Origin: Avidesulfovibrio sp964369685
GTDB lineage: Bacteria; Desulfobacterota; Desulfovibrionia; Desulfovibrionales; Desulfovibrionaceae
Direction of reading: 5' to 3'
DNA: 64,000 nt
Assembly (NCBI GenBank): GCA_964369685.1
Contig: CAYJFB010000009.1
Span: forward strand, 1-64,000
Part shown: positions 50,384 through 59,110 of the stretch, piece by piece
Layout: every line of letters begins with the position of its first letter
Position numbering within the stretch: the stretch's first letter is position 1
The notes under the pieces: generated by a model
Database searches by the model: none
Seen by the model: the letters and a program-made list of their open reading frames with translations, nothing else
Told to the model about the DNA's origin: nothing
Position numbers and translations under genes: made by a program

Positions 50384-51799
50384 TTATTGATTCTTGGGCA
50401 ATGAATGTTGATTTTTTTGTGTGCGTCGCAGGACGATCAATGAAAGTATGATAGCGATGGCATTAAGGAACAAAAATACAAAAATAGCCAAATGCATACT
50501 GTCGAGGAAGGCGGGCACGTTTTCGTCAGAAAGCGCGTTGTCTCCCAAGAAAATACTCATGGCAACGGCAAAAACGCCTGTGCTGGTAAACATACCAAAT
50601 GTGCGTACTGTTCCCGCCACGCCTGAAATCTGGCTTAAGTGCGCGTTGTCTGCGCTGCCAAGTGTGGCGGAGGCATTGGGTGCGCCAAAAAAAGCCATAC
50701 CCATCCCGGAAAAGATGAGCACGGGTACAATAAGCCATAGAGGGCTTTGTGCAGAAAGCCCCAACGCCGTCAACAAACCCAAACTACAAAGAGCAATACC
50801 AAAGGTTGCAATTTTTGTGTGCCCTTTTACATCGGCGAATTTTCCTGCGTAGGGAGAAAGCAACAGTTGTAAAACGGGCTGAATGGACAAAACAAGGCCT
50901 GTCTGTCCGACGGTGAGCCCGTGTGTTGTTTGCAAGTAAAGACCATAGAAATAGGTTTGTCCGAGGAGTGTTGAGTTGGTAAAAAAAGACACAAGGATGT
51001 TATAAAGCAGATTTTTATTGTGTGTAAGAAAGTCAATATCGAGAATCGGCGGTATGGTTTGTTTTACGGTCATACCACGTTCAAAATGGACAAAAAAGAC
51101 TAAACCCAGTATGCCGCAACAGAGCAATACGACGGCAAATAATCCCTCAACAATTAAAACAGCCCCTGTCGCCAAAGAAAGAATGCTCAACGTATAAATG
51201 ACAGATCCTGTCCAATCGAATGGTTTATCGGGTTCGTTAAACCATTCGCCCTCCACACGCATCGCCATGAGATACCACGCCAACGCACCGACAGGCAAAA
51301 TACTGAAAAAAAGCCAGTGCCAACTCAAGAGACTGGCAATGAATCCTCCCACGGCAGGACCGCACGAAACGCCGGCAAATAAGCCCATGGTGGCTAAGCC
51401 CAAAACCCTGCCGCGCATGTTCGGAGGGGCACAGGCCGTCAAAATCGCCAACGCCGACGTGTTCATACAGGCCGTTCCGACAGCCTGAAAAAAACGACAC
51501 AGCAAAAAAACAGGCATGTTCGGAGAAAACGGTGTGATTGCCGAAACAGATAAAAACAAGAGTAAACCATACAAAAAAAGCCGTCGCCGACCGATGATGT
51601 CGCCGACACGCCCCATGACCAAATGAAAAATGGAAACAGAGAGCGAATAAACAACCCCCGTCAGCCCCAGTTCAACGGCGTTGGCGTTCAAATCTTTTGC
51701 CAATTCCGGTAGCAAAGGAATAATGCCCACAACAAAAAAAGGTAACAAAAATTGTGCTGTGGCAACGGCAAAAACAAGAGAACGCAATCGTGAATCCAT
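50384..51799 (-). CDS. MFS transporter, DHA2 (EmrB-like, 14-TM) family
   Basis: 471 residues, about 14 helices. The loop 2-3 motif GRVGDIIGRRRLFLYGLLLF, CRFFQAVGTACMNTSALAIL, and the motif C-like GLFAGVSCGPAVGGFIASLLSWHWLFF are typical of drug/H+ antiporters of the DHA2 type. Substrate unknown. The 205-bp gap upstream should contain its promoter. It precedes hypE with a four-base gap; the pairing of an exporter with hypE is odd and may be only positional. Confidence 0.85.
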   Translation of the reverse strand: MDSRLRSLVFAVATAQFLLPFFVVGIIPLLPELAKDLNANAVELGLTGVVYSLSVSIFHLVMGRVGDIIGRRRLFLYGLLLFLSVSAITPFSPNMPVFLLCRFFQAVGTACMNTSALAILTACAPPNMRGRVLGLATMGLFAGVSCGPAVGGFIASLLSWHWLFFSILPVGALAWYLMAMRVEGEWFNEPDKPFDWTGSVIYTLSILSLATGAVLIVEGLFAVVLLCCGILGLVFFVHFERGMTVKQTIPPILDIDFLTHNKNLLYNILVSFFTNSTLLGQTYFYGLYLQTTHGLTVGQTGLVLSIQPVLQLLLSPYAGKFADVKGHTKIATFGIALCSLGLLTALGLSAQSPLWLIVPVLIFSGMGMAFFGAPNASATLGSADNAHLSQISGVAGTVRTFGMFTSTGVFAVAMSIFLGDNALSDENVPAFLDSMHLAIFVFLFLNAIAIILSLIVLRRTQKNQHSLPKNQ

Positions 51800-52004
51800 A
51801 AAATCCTCACTCTTGGGGCTTGAGGCGTATTGTGTAATGAGGTTGTTTGCAAAAAAAATGCACTCGTTTTGTAAAGATACGCCCGAACCGACGCTTTGTC
51901 ATTAGTTATGACAAAGCTTTTTTTCAAGCGTGTCGACATGGTTTCGTGATATCGGAAGTTTTTGCATAGAACGGGCATGTATTATGTTTTGCGGTCATAG
52001 AGAC

Positions 52005-53234
52005 TTATTTTATTGCGTGTGCAACAGCACGCCCTGTGGTCAACGCCCAATGGATATTATAGCCGCCGAGCAACCCGACAACATCAAGAAGTTCTCCCGC
52101 AAAAAACAGTTTGGGTACCAATTGACTTTCAAGTGTTTGTAAACACAGGTTTTCCAATCGTACCCCCCCGCCGGCCGCTTCGGCTTTATGCATGCCTTCA
52201 TTGCGCAATGGGTGTAGGGTGTGCTGATGAATCGTTTGTGCAAGAATATTGCGCTGCTTTTTATTCCATTGTGCCACACCACGTTCTTCATGCGGTCGAG
52301 GTATTGAGGCTCTGTCCATTACCGCATAGGCGGTGTTGAGTAACGCACGCGCAAGGCGAAGAGGTATGTTGCGTTTTAAGAGTGCCAAGGCTGTATAACG
52401 TCCGTTTTCAGGGGTATGGAAGAGCGAAAGGATCGGCTGTGTGGGCATAAAATCAAAAACAATCGGCGTGTCTGCTTGCCACAAGCACGAGGCGTGTAAA
52501 GCCGCAGGTCCACTCAGCCCTTTATGGGTAAACAACACATCGACATGAACCAAAACGCTGTCACCGACAGTCACATTGACAGGCACCGAAACACCTTGCA
52601 AACCACACAACGCCCATTGTTCGGGAAGAATCAATCCGGCCAAGGCGGGACGAAACGGTGTGCAACTGTGTCCAAAATGCCGCGCGATCTGTAAGCCCAA
52701 GTCAGTCGCTCCGCATACAGGCCATGCAGAACTGCCCAAAGCCAATAACAGGTGTTCGGCATGGATGATGTATACGTCTTGTTCACGTACATTATCTACC
52801 GTTGCAATAAATCTATCCGTGTCGTATTCGACATCAAGGATGTGATGATTCAATAAAAAATGTACACCTTGCGCCCGACAACGTGCCTCCATGGCGGCGA
52901 CAAGCTTGGCAACAGACACAGTACAAAATATTTGACCGTGTTCGCGCTCTTCATACGGAATACGAAAACTGTCAAGCAAAGCAAGCACGGCTCGCGGCGG
53001 AAAGGTTTTGAGCAATTTGGCAACAGCCTTTGGCTCACGGCTGACAAACCATTCTTCCCCCATGTGAAGATTTGTTACATTGCCTTTCCCTCCGCCTGCA
53101 AGACGAAACTTTCTGCCAATAACAGGAGCATGATCAACCACCGTCACACGCAATCCACGCGCTGAGGCCTCCATGGCGGCCATGAGCCCTGCCGTGCCGG
53201 CACCAAAAATGAGCAAATCTGTCACAATCAACAT
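52005..53234 (-). CDS. BaiN/HI0933-family NAD(P)/FAD-dependent oxidoreductase
   Basis: 409 residues. LLIFGAGTAGLMAAMEASARGLRVTVVDH is the FAD Rossmann motif, split here by a normal GxGxxG. The family phrase GRKFRLAGGGKGNVTNLH and LALGSSAWPVCGATDLGLQIAR are diagnostic of HI0933 flavoproteins, and the C-terminal AEAAGGGVRLENL and FFAGELLDVVGLLGGYNIHWALTTGRAV completes the pattern. Substrates are poorly known (BaiN reduces bile acid intermediates). No signal peptide. The start is close to the gap before mltA. Confidence 0.88.
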   Translation of the reverse strand: MLIVTDLLIFGAGTAGLMAAMEASARGLRVTVVDHAPVIGRKFRLAGGGKGNVTNLHMGEEWFVSREPKAVAKLLKTFPPRAVLALLDSFRIPYEEREHGQIFCTVSVAKLVAAMEARCRAQGVHFLLNHHILDVEYDTDRFIATVDNVREQDVYIIHAEHLLLALGSSAWPVCGATDLGLQIARHFGHSCTPFRPALAGLILPEQWALCGLQGVSVPVNVTVGDSVLVHVDVLFTHKGLSGPAALHASCLWQADTPIVFDFMPTQPILSLFHTPENGRYTALALLKRNIPLRLARALLNTAYAVMDRASIPRPHEERGVAQWNKKQRNILAQTIHQHTLHPLRNEGMHKAEAAGGGVRLENLCLQTLESQLVPKLFFAGELLDVVGLLGGYNIHWALTTGRAVAHAIK

Positions 53235-53285
53235 CTCCGAGTAAAACGCTCTAACATTTTTATTGAAAAACAGCCTCTATAGCGT

Positions 53286-54464
53286 TTATTTCGCCAAAAG
53301 CATCCAAGCTTGGCCTTTCTCGTTGAGATGACCTGCGACAAATTCAGCTTGTGCGCCGCTGCCGCAAAAAAGATCCATACGCCGAGTTTTGATTGCCGCA
53401 CCCGTGTCTTGTGCAAAGCCGATACCTTGAATGTGTTGGGGGATATTGTATTCTTGAGTTTGTGGCAAATCTACACCATAAATAATCAGCCCGCCTAAAG
53501 GAAATGTTGTTCGATCAACGGCGATACTCACAAGAGGCGTCAGTTTTTGTCCGATTCCGCCATAAGGGCCGTCATCACCGAAGCGGAAAAAGACATATCG
53601 TTTGTTGGCATAAAGCAAATCGTTTTGTTGTTCGGGGTGTTGTTTCATCCAATTGCGAATATATGGCACGGTCACTTCTGTCGGCGGAACCAAACCACGC
53701 CCTGCCAGTGTTTGTCCGAGGTTGCTGTATGCGTGCCCGTTGTTGGCGTCATAGAGGATGTGTTGTGTGGTGTTGTCGTCAAAACGCAGCTTACCGGAAC
53801 CTTGCAGGTGTAAGAGGTAAGCATCCATAGGGTCGCTCAACCATGCGAGTTCGAGGTTTTGTCCTTCCAAAACATGTTTTTCATCGATATCTCGGCGTGT
53901 ATAATAAGGTCTGACCGCACCTTTTTCGTCAAGACGATAAATCAGACGCATACCTATCAATTCTTGATGAAAATCACTCAAACGAACGGAACGTAATTCT
54001 TTTGGCGTCCTGTAGACGGGATACAGATATTTTTCTGTCGGTATCAGGCTTGCCGCAAATTCTGCTTCATAATAACCTGAATAGTGTGCTTCCGGAGTCA
54101 ACAGATACCATGTGAAATGCTCAGCGAGCAGTTGAGGATTCTTATCCAACTGCGGCAACAAGGCCTCCAAACGCAACAATGATTGAGCCACTTCACCCCA
54201 CGTTACAGACAAATATCCATGACTGACGGCAGGTTCTTCAGGGCGTTTGGCATTGACATAACGCAAGCTGGCCTTTATGGCAGGGGCAAGTTCGTTCCAC
54301 GATTGGAGGCCTTGGGTTTTTGCATCCAGTTGACGGCTTGCCTCCAATGCGGCCGCTTCTGAACTTTTTCGGAACAGGCCTGTGTCTTGTGAGATGGTTT
54401 CCGTATGCACGGCACAGCCGCCAAACAACAAAACGATTGCAAACACAGTTAAAATTTTTTTCAC
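53286..54464 (-). CDS. mltA: Membrane-bound lytic murein transglycosylase A, lipoprotein
   Basis: About 392 residues if it starts at GTG 54464. This gives a canonical lipoprotein signal (KKILTVFAIVLLFGGC, Cys17). The MltA domain has FTWYLLTPEAHYSGYYEAEF, the barrel segment, and the C-terminal 3D (Asp) domain with PLGGLIIYGVDLP, QDTGAAIKTRRMDLFCGSG and its catalytic Asp residues. It cleaves glycan strands in peptidoglycan. The frame is open to 54554 and an ATG at 54521 has a better ribosome binding site; that start would overlap the opposite ybgC-like gene by nine bases. Confidence 0.9.
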   Translation of the reverse strand: MKKILTVFAIVLLFGGCAVHTETISQDTGLFRKSSEAAALEASRQLDAKTQGLQSWNELAPAIKASLRYVNAKRPEEPAVSHGYLSVTWGEVAQSLLRLEALLPQLDKNPQLLAEHFTWYLLTPEAHYSGYYEAEFAASLIPTEKYLYPVYRTPKELRSVRLSDFHQELIGMRLIYRLDEKGAVRPYYTRRDIDEKHVLEGQNLELAWLSDPMDAYLLHLQGSGKLRFDDNTTQHILYDANNGHAYSNLGQTLAGRGLVPPTEVTVPYIRNWMKQHPEQQNDLLYANKRYVFFRFGDDGPYGGIGQKLTPLVSIAVDRTTFPLGGLIIYGVDLPQTQEYNIPQHIQGIGFAQDTGAAIKTRRMDLFCGSGAQAEFVAGHLNEKGQAWMLLAK

Positions 54465-54512
54465 TGTTGAAAAGCAGAAACGTTGTCTGTCGTTTCTCAA
54501 AAAGGAGTGTTT

Positions 54513-54947
54513 ATGGATCATACTCTTCCTTCTCCTGATGTGTGGTTGGCACACCGTGTTTCGTATGGTGAAACAGATACGATGGGGTATTTATATTATG
54601 CAGAATATCTGCATTTGTTTGAACGCGCACGCGGCGAGTTGATTCGTTCATTGGGCATGAGTTACGCAACGGTTGAACAAAAAGGGGTGATTCTTCCTGT
54701 TCGTGAAGCACAGTGTCGCTATCGCAAAGCAATCCGCTATGATGAACTCATTTGGATTCACGCAGGGGTGGCCCATATCGGTCGTGCTTCGTTGCAGTTT
54801 GTGTATACCGTTATGGACACAGAACGCAAGGCGCTTCTTGCCGAAGGACATACCGAACACGCCTGTGCCGATCACTCGGGGCGTCCTCTCAGAATGCCGA
54901 CATGGTTTAAAGAGCTGATTCAAACCCGCCGTTCAATCGCGCCATGA
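54513..54947 (+). CDS. YbgC/FadM-family acyl-CoA thioesterase
   Basis: 144-residue hot-dog protein. VSYGETDTMGYLYYAEYLHLFERARGE carries the conserved Asp of the YbgC active site and the helix. IRYDELIWIHAGVAH and ASLQFVYTVMD are the beta-sheet strands. Hydrolyses acyl-CoA; YbgC associates with Tol-Pal in other bacteria, but tol genes are absent here. AAGGAG lies five bases before ATG 54513; the frame begins earlier without a site. Divergent from mltA with almost no spacer, so their promoters overlap the genes. Confidence 0.87.
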   Translation: MDHTLPSPDVWLAHRVSYGETDTMGYLYYAEYLHLFERARGELIRSLGMSYATVEQKGVILPVREAQCRYRKAIRYDELIWIHAGVAHIGRASLQFVYTVMDTERKALLAEGHTEHACADHSGRPLRMPTWFKELIQTRRSIAP

Positions 54948-55119
54948 TACCAAGCAAGAACACATAACGGTACATTTTTTTTACAGGCCTACAGACAAAT
55001 ATTGTTTTTTGTACCGAAGTAACACTTTTTGCTTGTGCTTTAAGTTTGAATATGATAGCTCTCATACTCTCTTGTCAAAGACAAGAAATATCGACAGTAC
55101 TGTGGGTCTGGAGGCTGTA

Positions 55120-56850
55120 ATGGAAGACATGGAAACAATGGAAATGCAAGGCAATGACGCGGAGTTTGATTTCGCTAGCGCACTTGACGACTATTTAAAC
55201 AACGATTTCGGCGATTTGGAAGAGGGTTCTATCGTCAGCGGTGTTGTAGTGCGTATGGACGACGACAACGTCTTGGTAGACGTCAACTTCAAGTCGGAAG
55301 GACAAATTCCCGCTGCGGAATTTCGTGACGCAGAAGGCAATTTAACCGTCAATGAAGGCGACACGATTGATGTGTTTGTCTCTCGCAAGAACGAACAAGA
55401 CGGTACCATCACATTGTCCTTTGAAAAAGCCAAGCGTATGCAGCTTTTTGATCAACTGGAAGCAGTACAAGAAGAAGGCGGCGTGATCAAAGGCCGTATC
55501 TTGCGTCGCATCAAAGGTGGTTACACTGTGGATCTGGGCGGTATTGAAGCCTTTTTGCCCGGTTCGCATGTGGATCTGCGCCCAGTCCCCGATATGGACG
55601 CCTTGGTCAATCAAGAATACGAATTTCGTGTGTTGAAAATCAATCGCCGTCGGAGCAACGTCATTGTTTCACGTCGCGTATTGCTTGAAGAAGAACGCGA
55701 TTCCAAACGTCAAGGCTTGTTGGTGACGTTGGCTGAAGGCCAAATCGTCAACGGTAAAGCCAAAAACATCACCGAATACGGTGTGTTTGTGGATCTTGGC
55801 GGCTTGGACGGCCTTTTGCACATCACCGACATGTCTTGGAAGCGCATCCGTCATCCTCGTGAAATGGTTGTGCTCGGACAAGATCTTGAACTCAAAGTCC
55901 TGTCTTTTGACAAAGACAACCAAAAAGTTTCTTTGGGGCTGAAACAACTCGTACCCGATCCGTGGCAAGACATTACTGCCCGTTTCCCCGAATCCTCCCG
56001 CCACAACGGCAAAGTGACCAACCTTGTTGATTACGGCGCCTTTGTTGAACTTGAACCCGGCGTGGAAGGCCTTGTACACATTTCTGAAATGTCTTGGACC
56101 CGTAAACTCCGTCATCCTTCTCAAATGGTTCGTCAAGGCGATGCCGTTGAGGTTGTGATTCTTGGTGTCGATTCCGATAAGAAGCGTATTTCTCTTGGTA
56201 TGAAACAAGTGAAAACCAATCCTTGGGAACTTGTGGGCGAAAAATATCCTGAAGGCACCATTCTTGAAGGTGTTATCAAAAACATCACTGAATTCGGTAT
56301 GTTTATTGGTATTGAAGACGGTATTGACGGCCTGATTCACGTTTCTGACATCAGCTGGACGAAAAAGATTCGTCATCCCAACGAAATTTTCAAAATCGGC
56401 GATACCGTGCAAGCCAAAGTGCTGACCGTGGATCAAGACAGCGAAAAATTCACACTGGGTATCAAGCAATTGCAAGACGATCCGTGGTTCAACGTGCCCA
56501 CAGCATACCCTGTTGGCGGCATGATCAAAGGCACCATCACGAACATCACTGATTTTGGTCTGTTTGTTGAAGTTGAAGAAGGCATCGAAGGCCTTGTTCA
56601 CGTCTCCGAACTCAGCTCCAAAAAGGTGAAAACACCCGCTGAAATGTATAAAGAGGGTGAAGAAATTCAAGCCAAGATCATTCATGTGAGTGCAGAAGAA
56701 CGCCGTCTCGGTCTCTCCATCAAACAAATTAAAGAAGATGAAGAACGCCGTAAACCCCGTGAATACAGCCGTTCCGGCCCCGAATCCGGTCAATCTTTGG
56801 GCGATCTCCTGCAACAAAAATTTGCCGAAGCCGAAGACGAAGACAATTAA
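55120..56850 (+). CDS. rpsA: 30S ribosomal protein S1
   Basis: 576 residues from ATG 55120, with GGAGG five bases upstream. Six S1 RNA-binding repeats of about 75 residues follow an acidic leader. Repeats 3-6 are nearly regular: GLDGLLHITDMSWKRIRHP, GVEGLVHISEMSWTRKLRHP, GIDGLIHVSDISWTKKIRHP, GIEGLVHVSELSSKKVK. A charged tail ends QSLGDLLQQKFAEAEDEDN. Needed for translation initiation on most mRNAs. Strong terminator downstream. Confidence 0.95.
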   Translation: MEDMETMEMQGNDAEFDFASALDDYLNNDFGDLEEGSIVSGVVVRMDDDNVLVDVNFKSEGQIPAAEFRDAEGNLTVNEGDTIDVFVSRKNEQDGTITLSFEKAKRMQLFDQLEAVQEEGGVIKGRILRRIKGGYTVDLGGIEAFLPGSHVDLRPVPDMDALVNQEYEFRVLKINRRRSNVIVSRRVLLEEERDSKRQGLLVTLAEGQIVNGKAKNITEYGVFVDLGGLDGLLHITDMSWKRIRHPREMVVLGQDLELKVLSFDKDNQKVSLGLKQLVPDPWQDITARFPESSRHNGKVTNLVDYGAFVELEPGVEGLVHISEMSWTRKLRHPSQMVRQGDAVEVVILGVDSDKKRISLGMKQVKTNPWELVGEKYPEGTILEGVIKNITEFGMFIGIEDGIDGLIHVSDISWTKKIRHPNEIFKIGDTVQAKVLTVDQDSEKFTLGIKQLQDDPWFNVPTAYPVGGMIKGTITNITDFGLFVEVEEGIEGLVHVSELSSKKVKTPAEMYKEGEEIQAKIIHVSAEERRLGLSIKQIKEDEERRKPREYSRSGPESGQSLGDLLQQKFAEAEDEDN

Positions 56851-56860
56851 TGCTTGTTTT

Positions 56861-56884
56861 CTGAGGGAGTGAAATTTCCCTCAG
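56861..56884 (+). other. Small hairpin after rpsA
   Basis: CTGAGGGA and TCCCTCAG form an eight-bp stem around GTGAAATT, ten bases after the stop; no U-run follows. It may protect the 3' end or pause polymerase before the main terminator. Confidence 0.5.
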
Positions 56885-56927
56885 CGTCCTCATGAGGCCA
56901 TGCCTCTGTCGCCGCGGCGTAGATTAT

Positions 56928-56976
56928 AAACGCGTGCCTTACAGTGTTTCGCACTGCTTTGGGTACGCGTTTTTTC
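56928..56976 (+). terminator. rpsA terminator
   Basis: AAACGCGT ... ACGCGTTT closes a stem with inner CAGTG/CACTG and ends in TTTTTT. It lies about 80 bases after the rpsA stop codon. Confidence 0.8.
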
Positions 56977-57072
56977 TATGCTGTGGCGACAATAGCCTCC
57001 GAACGTCTTTTGCGCGCAGATTCTGTTGGGTGTCTCGGTTGTTGAGGAAAAAAGAAAGAAAAGGGAAATGAC

Positions 57073-59061
57073 GTGAAGATCAGTTTACAGAATGTGAGCA
57101 AAGCGTTTAACGGACGCGATATTTTTCATGATTTTTCACAAGAAATCGATGCAGGGGTCAGACTGTGTGTCTGTGGCCCCAACGGGTGTGGCAAATCAAC
57201 CTTATTACGCATGTTGGCGGGCGTTGAAACACCTGACGGCGGCAAAGTGGTTTTACCGCGCAACTGCCGGGTGGGGTATGTCGAACAGAATTTGGAAGGT
57301 GCCGTCTTAGAGCGTCCTTTATTGGCATGGGTTATGGATGTGTTGCCTGCATGGGTTGATTTTTGGTCAGATTGGGATCATGCCGTGAAGACGGAGGATA
57401 AAGAAGCCTTGGCGCGTTTGGGCATTCGTCAGCATGAGCTTGAGGCACAATACGGCTATAACCCCGAACAACGCGCTCGGACGGTGCTTTCAGGGTTGGG
57501 TTTTGCAGAGAGCATGTGGTATTTACCGCTCAAGCAGCTTTCCGGAGGTTGGCGTGAGCGTGCAAAATTGGCGCGCGTCTTGGTTGCCGGTGCAGACGTG
57601 CTTTTATTGGACGAACCGACAAACCACTTAGATATTGAAGCGGTTGAATGGCTTGAAAATTTTCTGATGGAATATCGCGGAGCCTTGGTGTTTGTGGCGC
57701 ATGATCGCATTTTTATGGATCGGGTCGGATCCCATGTATTATATTTAGGTAGCGTGAAACCATTATTTCGCAAATTGACATTCAGCCAATTTGTCAGCAT
57801 GCAAGAGGAGCTCGAAGATCAGCGCGAACGTGAAGCAGAACGTTTGCATACCGAGCTTGAACGAAAAATGGATTTTGTTCGTCGCTTTGGCGCAAAGGCA
57901 AGTAAAGCCAGACAAGCAGGCTCTCGACAAAAAATGGTCAAAAAGCTTGAAAAAGAACTGGAAGGTTTTCGTCCTGCTCCGAAACGAAAAGAACTACATT
58001 TTAAATGGCCCGAAGTGCCGCAATCAGACAAAACCGTCTTATCAACAGCAGATTTGGCGTTTCAATTTAAAGACGGCACAACATTGTGGCCGGCATTGAC
58101 GTTCACTCTTTTTCAGGGGCAACGCGTGGCGCTTGTGGGGCCAAACGGCATAGGTAAATCAACACTGCTCAAAGTGTTGACGGGACACACCGTGCGAGCG
58201 GGCGGCAGTGTCACCTTTGGCAACAATGTGCGTTTGGGTTATTACAGCCAGCACCAGACAGACATTTTAAACACCACGGGAACCGTACTCGGTGAAATTC
58301 GACGCCTTGCAGACCCACGCACGACAGAAGAAGAATTAATGAGTGTTTTGGGACTGTTTTTATTGGGTCAGGGCTATTTTGATCGCGTTGTGGGTTCGTT
58401 ATCGGGCGGCGAACGCAGTCGCTTGGTGTTGGCATCGTTATTTTTGACACGCGCCAATTTTCTGGTGTTGGACGAACCGACAAACCATTTGGATTTGGAA
58501 AGTCGCGAAGCGTTGGTTGAGGCTCTGAGTCATTTCACGGGAACCATTTTATTGGTTGCCCACGATCGGTATTTACTTTCTGAAGTGACAGAAGAAGCGT
58601 GGGCCATTTCCGATCAAGGGATCCGTGTCTATGCAGATGGTTTTGAAGCCTACGATGCCGACCGTCGTGCAACGTTGCTTGCTCAACGCAATGACAATAC
58701 CAATACCGTTTCTCCCGCTACAGACAATGAAACAAGCGCGCTGAGTCGTGAAGAATTAAAAAAACTCAAACGCGAACAAGCCGAACAGCGCAATCAAATA
58801 TATAAAGAATTGAAACCAAAACAAGAACGCTATGCAAAGCTGGAATCAGAATTTGAAGCGGTGCTCTCAGAGCAAGGCGAGCTTGAAGCAACACTCAACG
58901 ATCCGACAACGTATGCCGACGGTGAACAAGCTGCAACGCATTTGAAACGTTTCGGTCTGTTGCGTGAACGCAGTGAAGAGCTGATGGAGCAGATGGCAGA
59001 ACTTGAAAGCGACATTGCCGATCTGGAATCTCGACGGGCTGCACTTTCATTGTCGGAATAG
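57073..59061 (+). CDS. ABC-F family ATPase (Uup/EttA-like)
   Basis: 662 residues with two nucleotide-binding domains. Walker A: GPNGCGKSTLL (N) and GPNGIGKSTLLK (C). Signatures: LSGGWRERAKLARVL and LSGGERSRLVLASLF. Walker B: VLLLDEPTNHLDIEAVEWL and LVLDEPTNHLDLESREALV, the ABC-F hallmark. An interdomain linker rich in Glu/Arg/Lys (residues about 235-300) and a C-terminal coiled coil (residues about 560-662, EELKKLKREQAEQRN) point to Uup, which acts on ribosomes or DNA. Start is GTG 57073, with AGGGA upstream. Alone in its unit. Confidence 0.9.
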   Translation: MKISLQNVSKAFNGRDIFHDFSQEIDAGVRLCVCGPNGCGKSTLLRMLAGVETPDGGKVVLPRNCRVGYVEQNLEGAVLERPLLAWVMDVLPAWVDFWSDWDHAVKTEDKEALARLGIRQHELEAQYGYNPEQRARTVLSGLGFAESMWYLPLKQLSGGWRERAKLARVLVAGADVLLLDEPTNHLDIEAVEWLENFLMEYRGALVFVAHDRIFMDRVGSHVLYLGSVKPLFRKLTFSQFVSMQEELEDQREREAERLHTELERKMDFVRRFGAKASKARQAGSRQKMVKKLEKELEGFRPAPKRKELHFKWPEVPQSDKTVLSTADLAFQFKDGTTLWPALTFTLFQGQRVALVGPNGIGKSTLLKVLTGHTVRAGGSVTFGNNVRLGYYSQHQTDILNTTGTVLGEIRRLADPRTTEEELMSVLGLFLLGQGYFDRVVGSLSGGERSRLVLASLFLTRANFLVLDEPTNHLDLESREALVEALSHFTGTILLVAHDRYLLSEVTEEAWAISDQGIRVYADGFEAYDADRRATLLAQRNDNTNTVSPATDNETSALSREELKKLKREQAEQRNQIYKELKPKQERYAKLESEFEAVLSEQGELEATLNDPTTYADGEQAATHLKRFGLLRERSEELMEQMAELESDIADLESRRAALSLSE

Positions 59062-59073
59062 CAGATTTTGCTG

Positions 59074-59105
59074 TTTTTCGGGGGGATTCTTTTCCCCCCG
59101 AAAAA
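59074..59105. terminator. Palindromic hairpin between abcF and lon
   Basis: TTTTTCGGGGGGA and TCCCCCCGAAAAA form a 13-bp stem around a six-base loop between two convergent genes. As at 39851, the U-tract is at the 5' side of the stem. Confidence 0.7.
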
Positions 59106-59110
59106 AGCAT

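Noticed and set aside
55669..56817. Long antisense frame (382 codons) in rpsA
   Set aside because: It is the mirror of regular S1 repeats with strong codon bias; no start signal and no recognisable protein.
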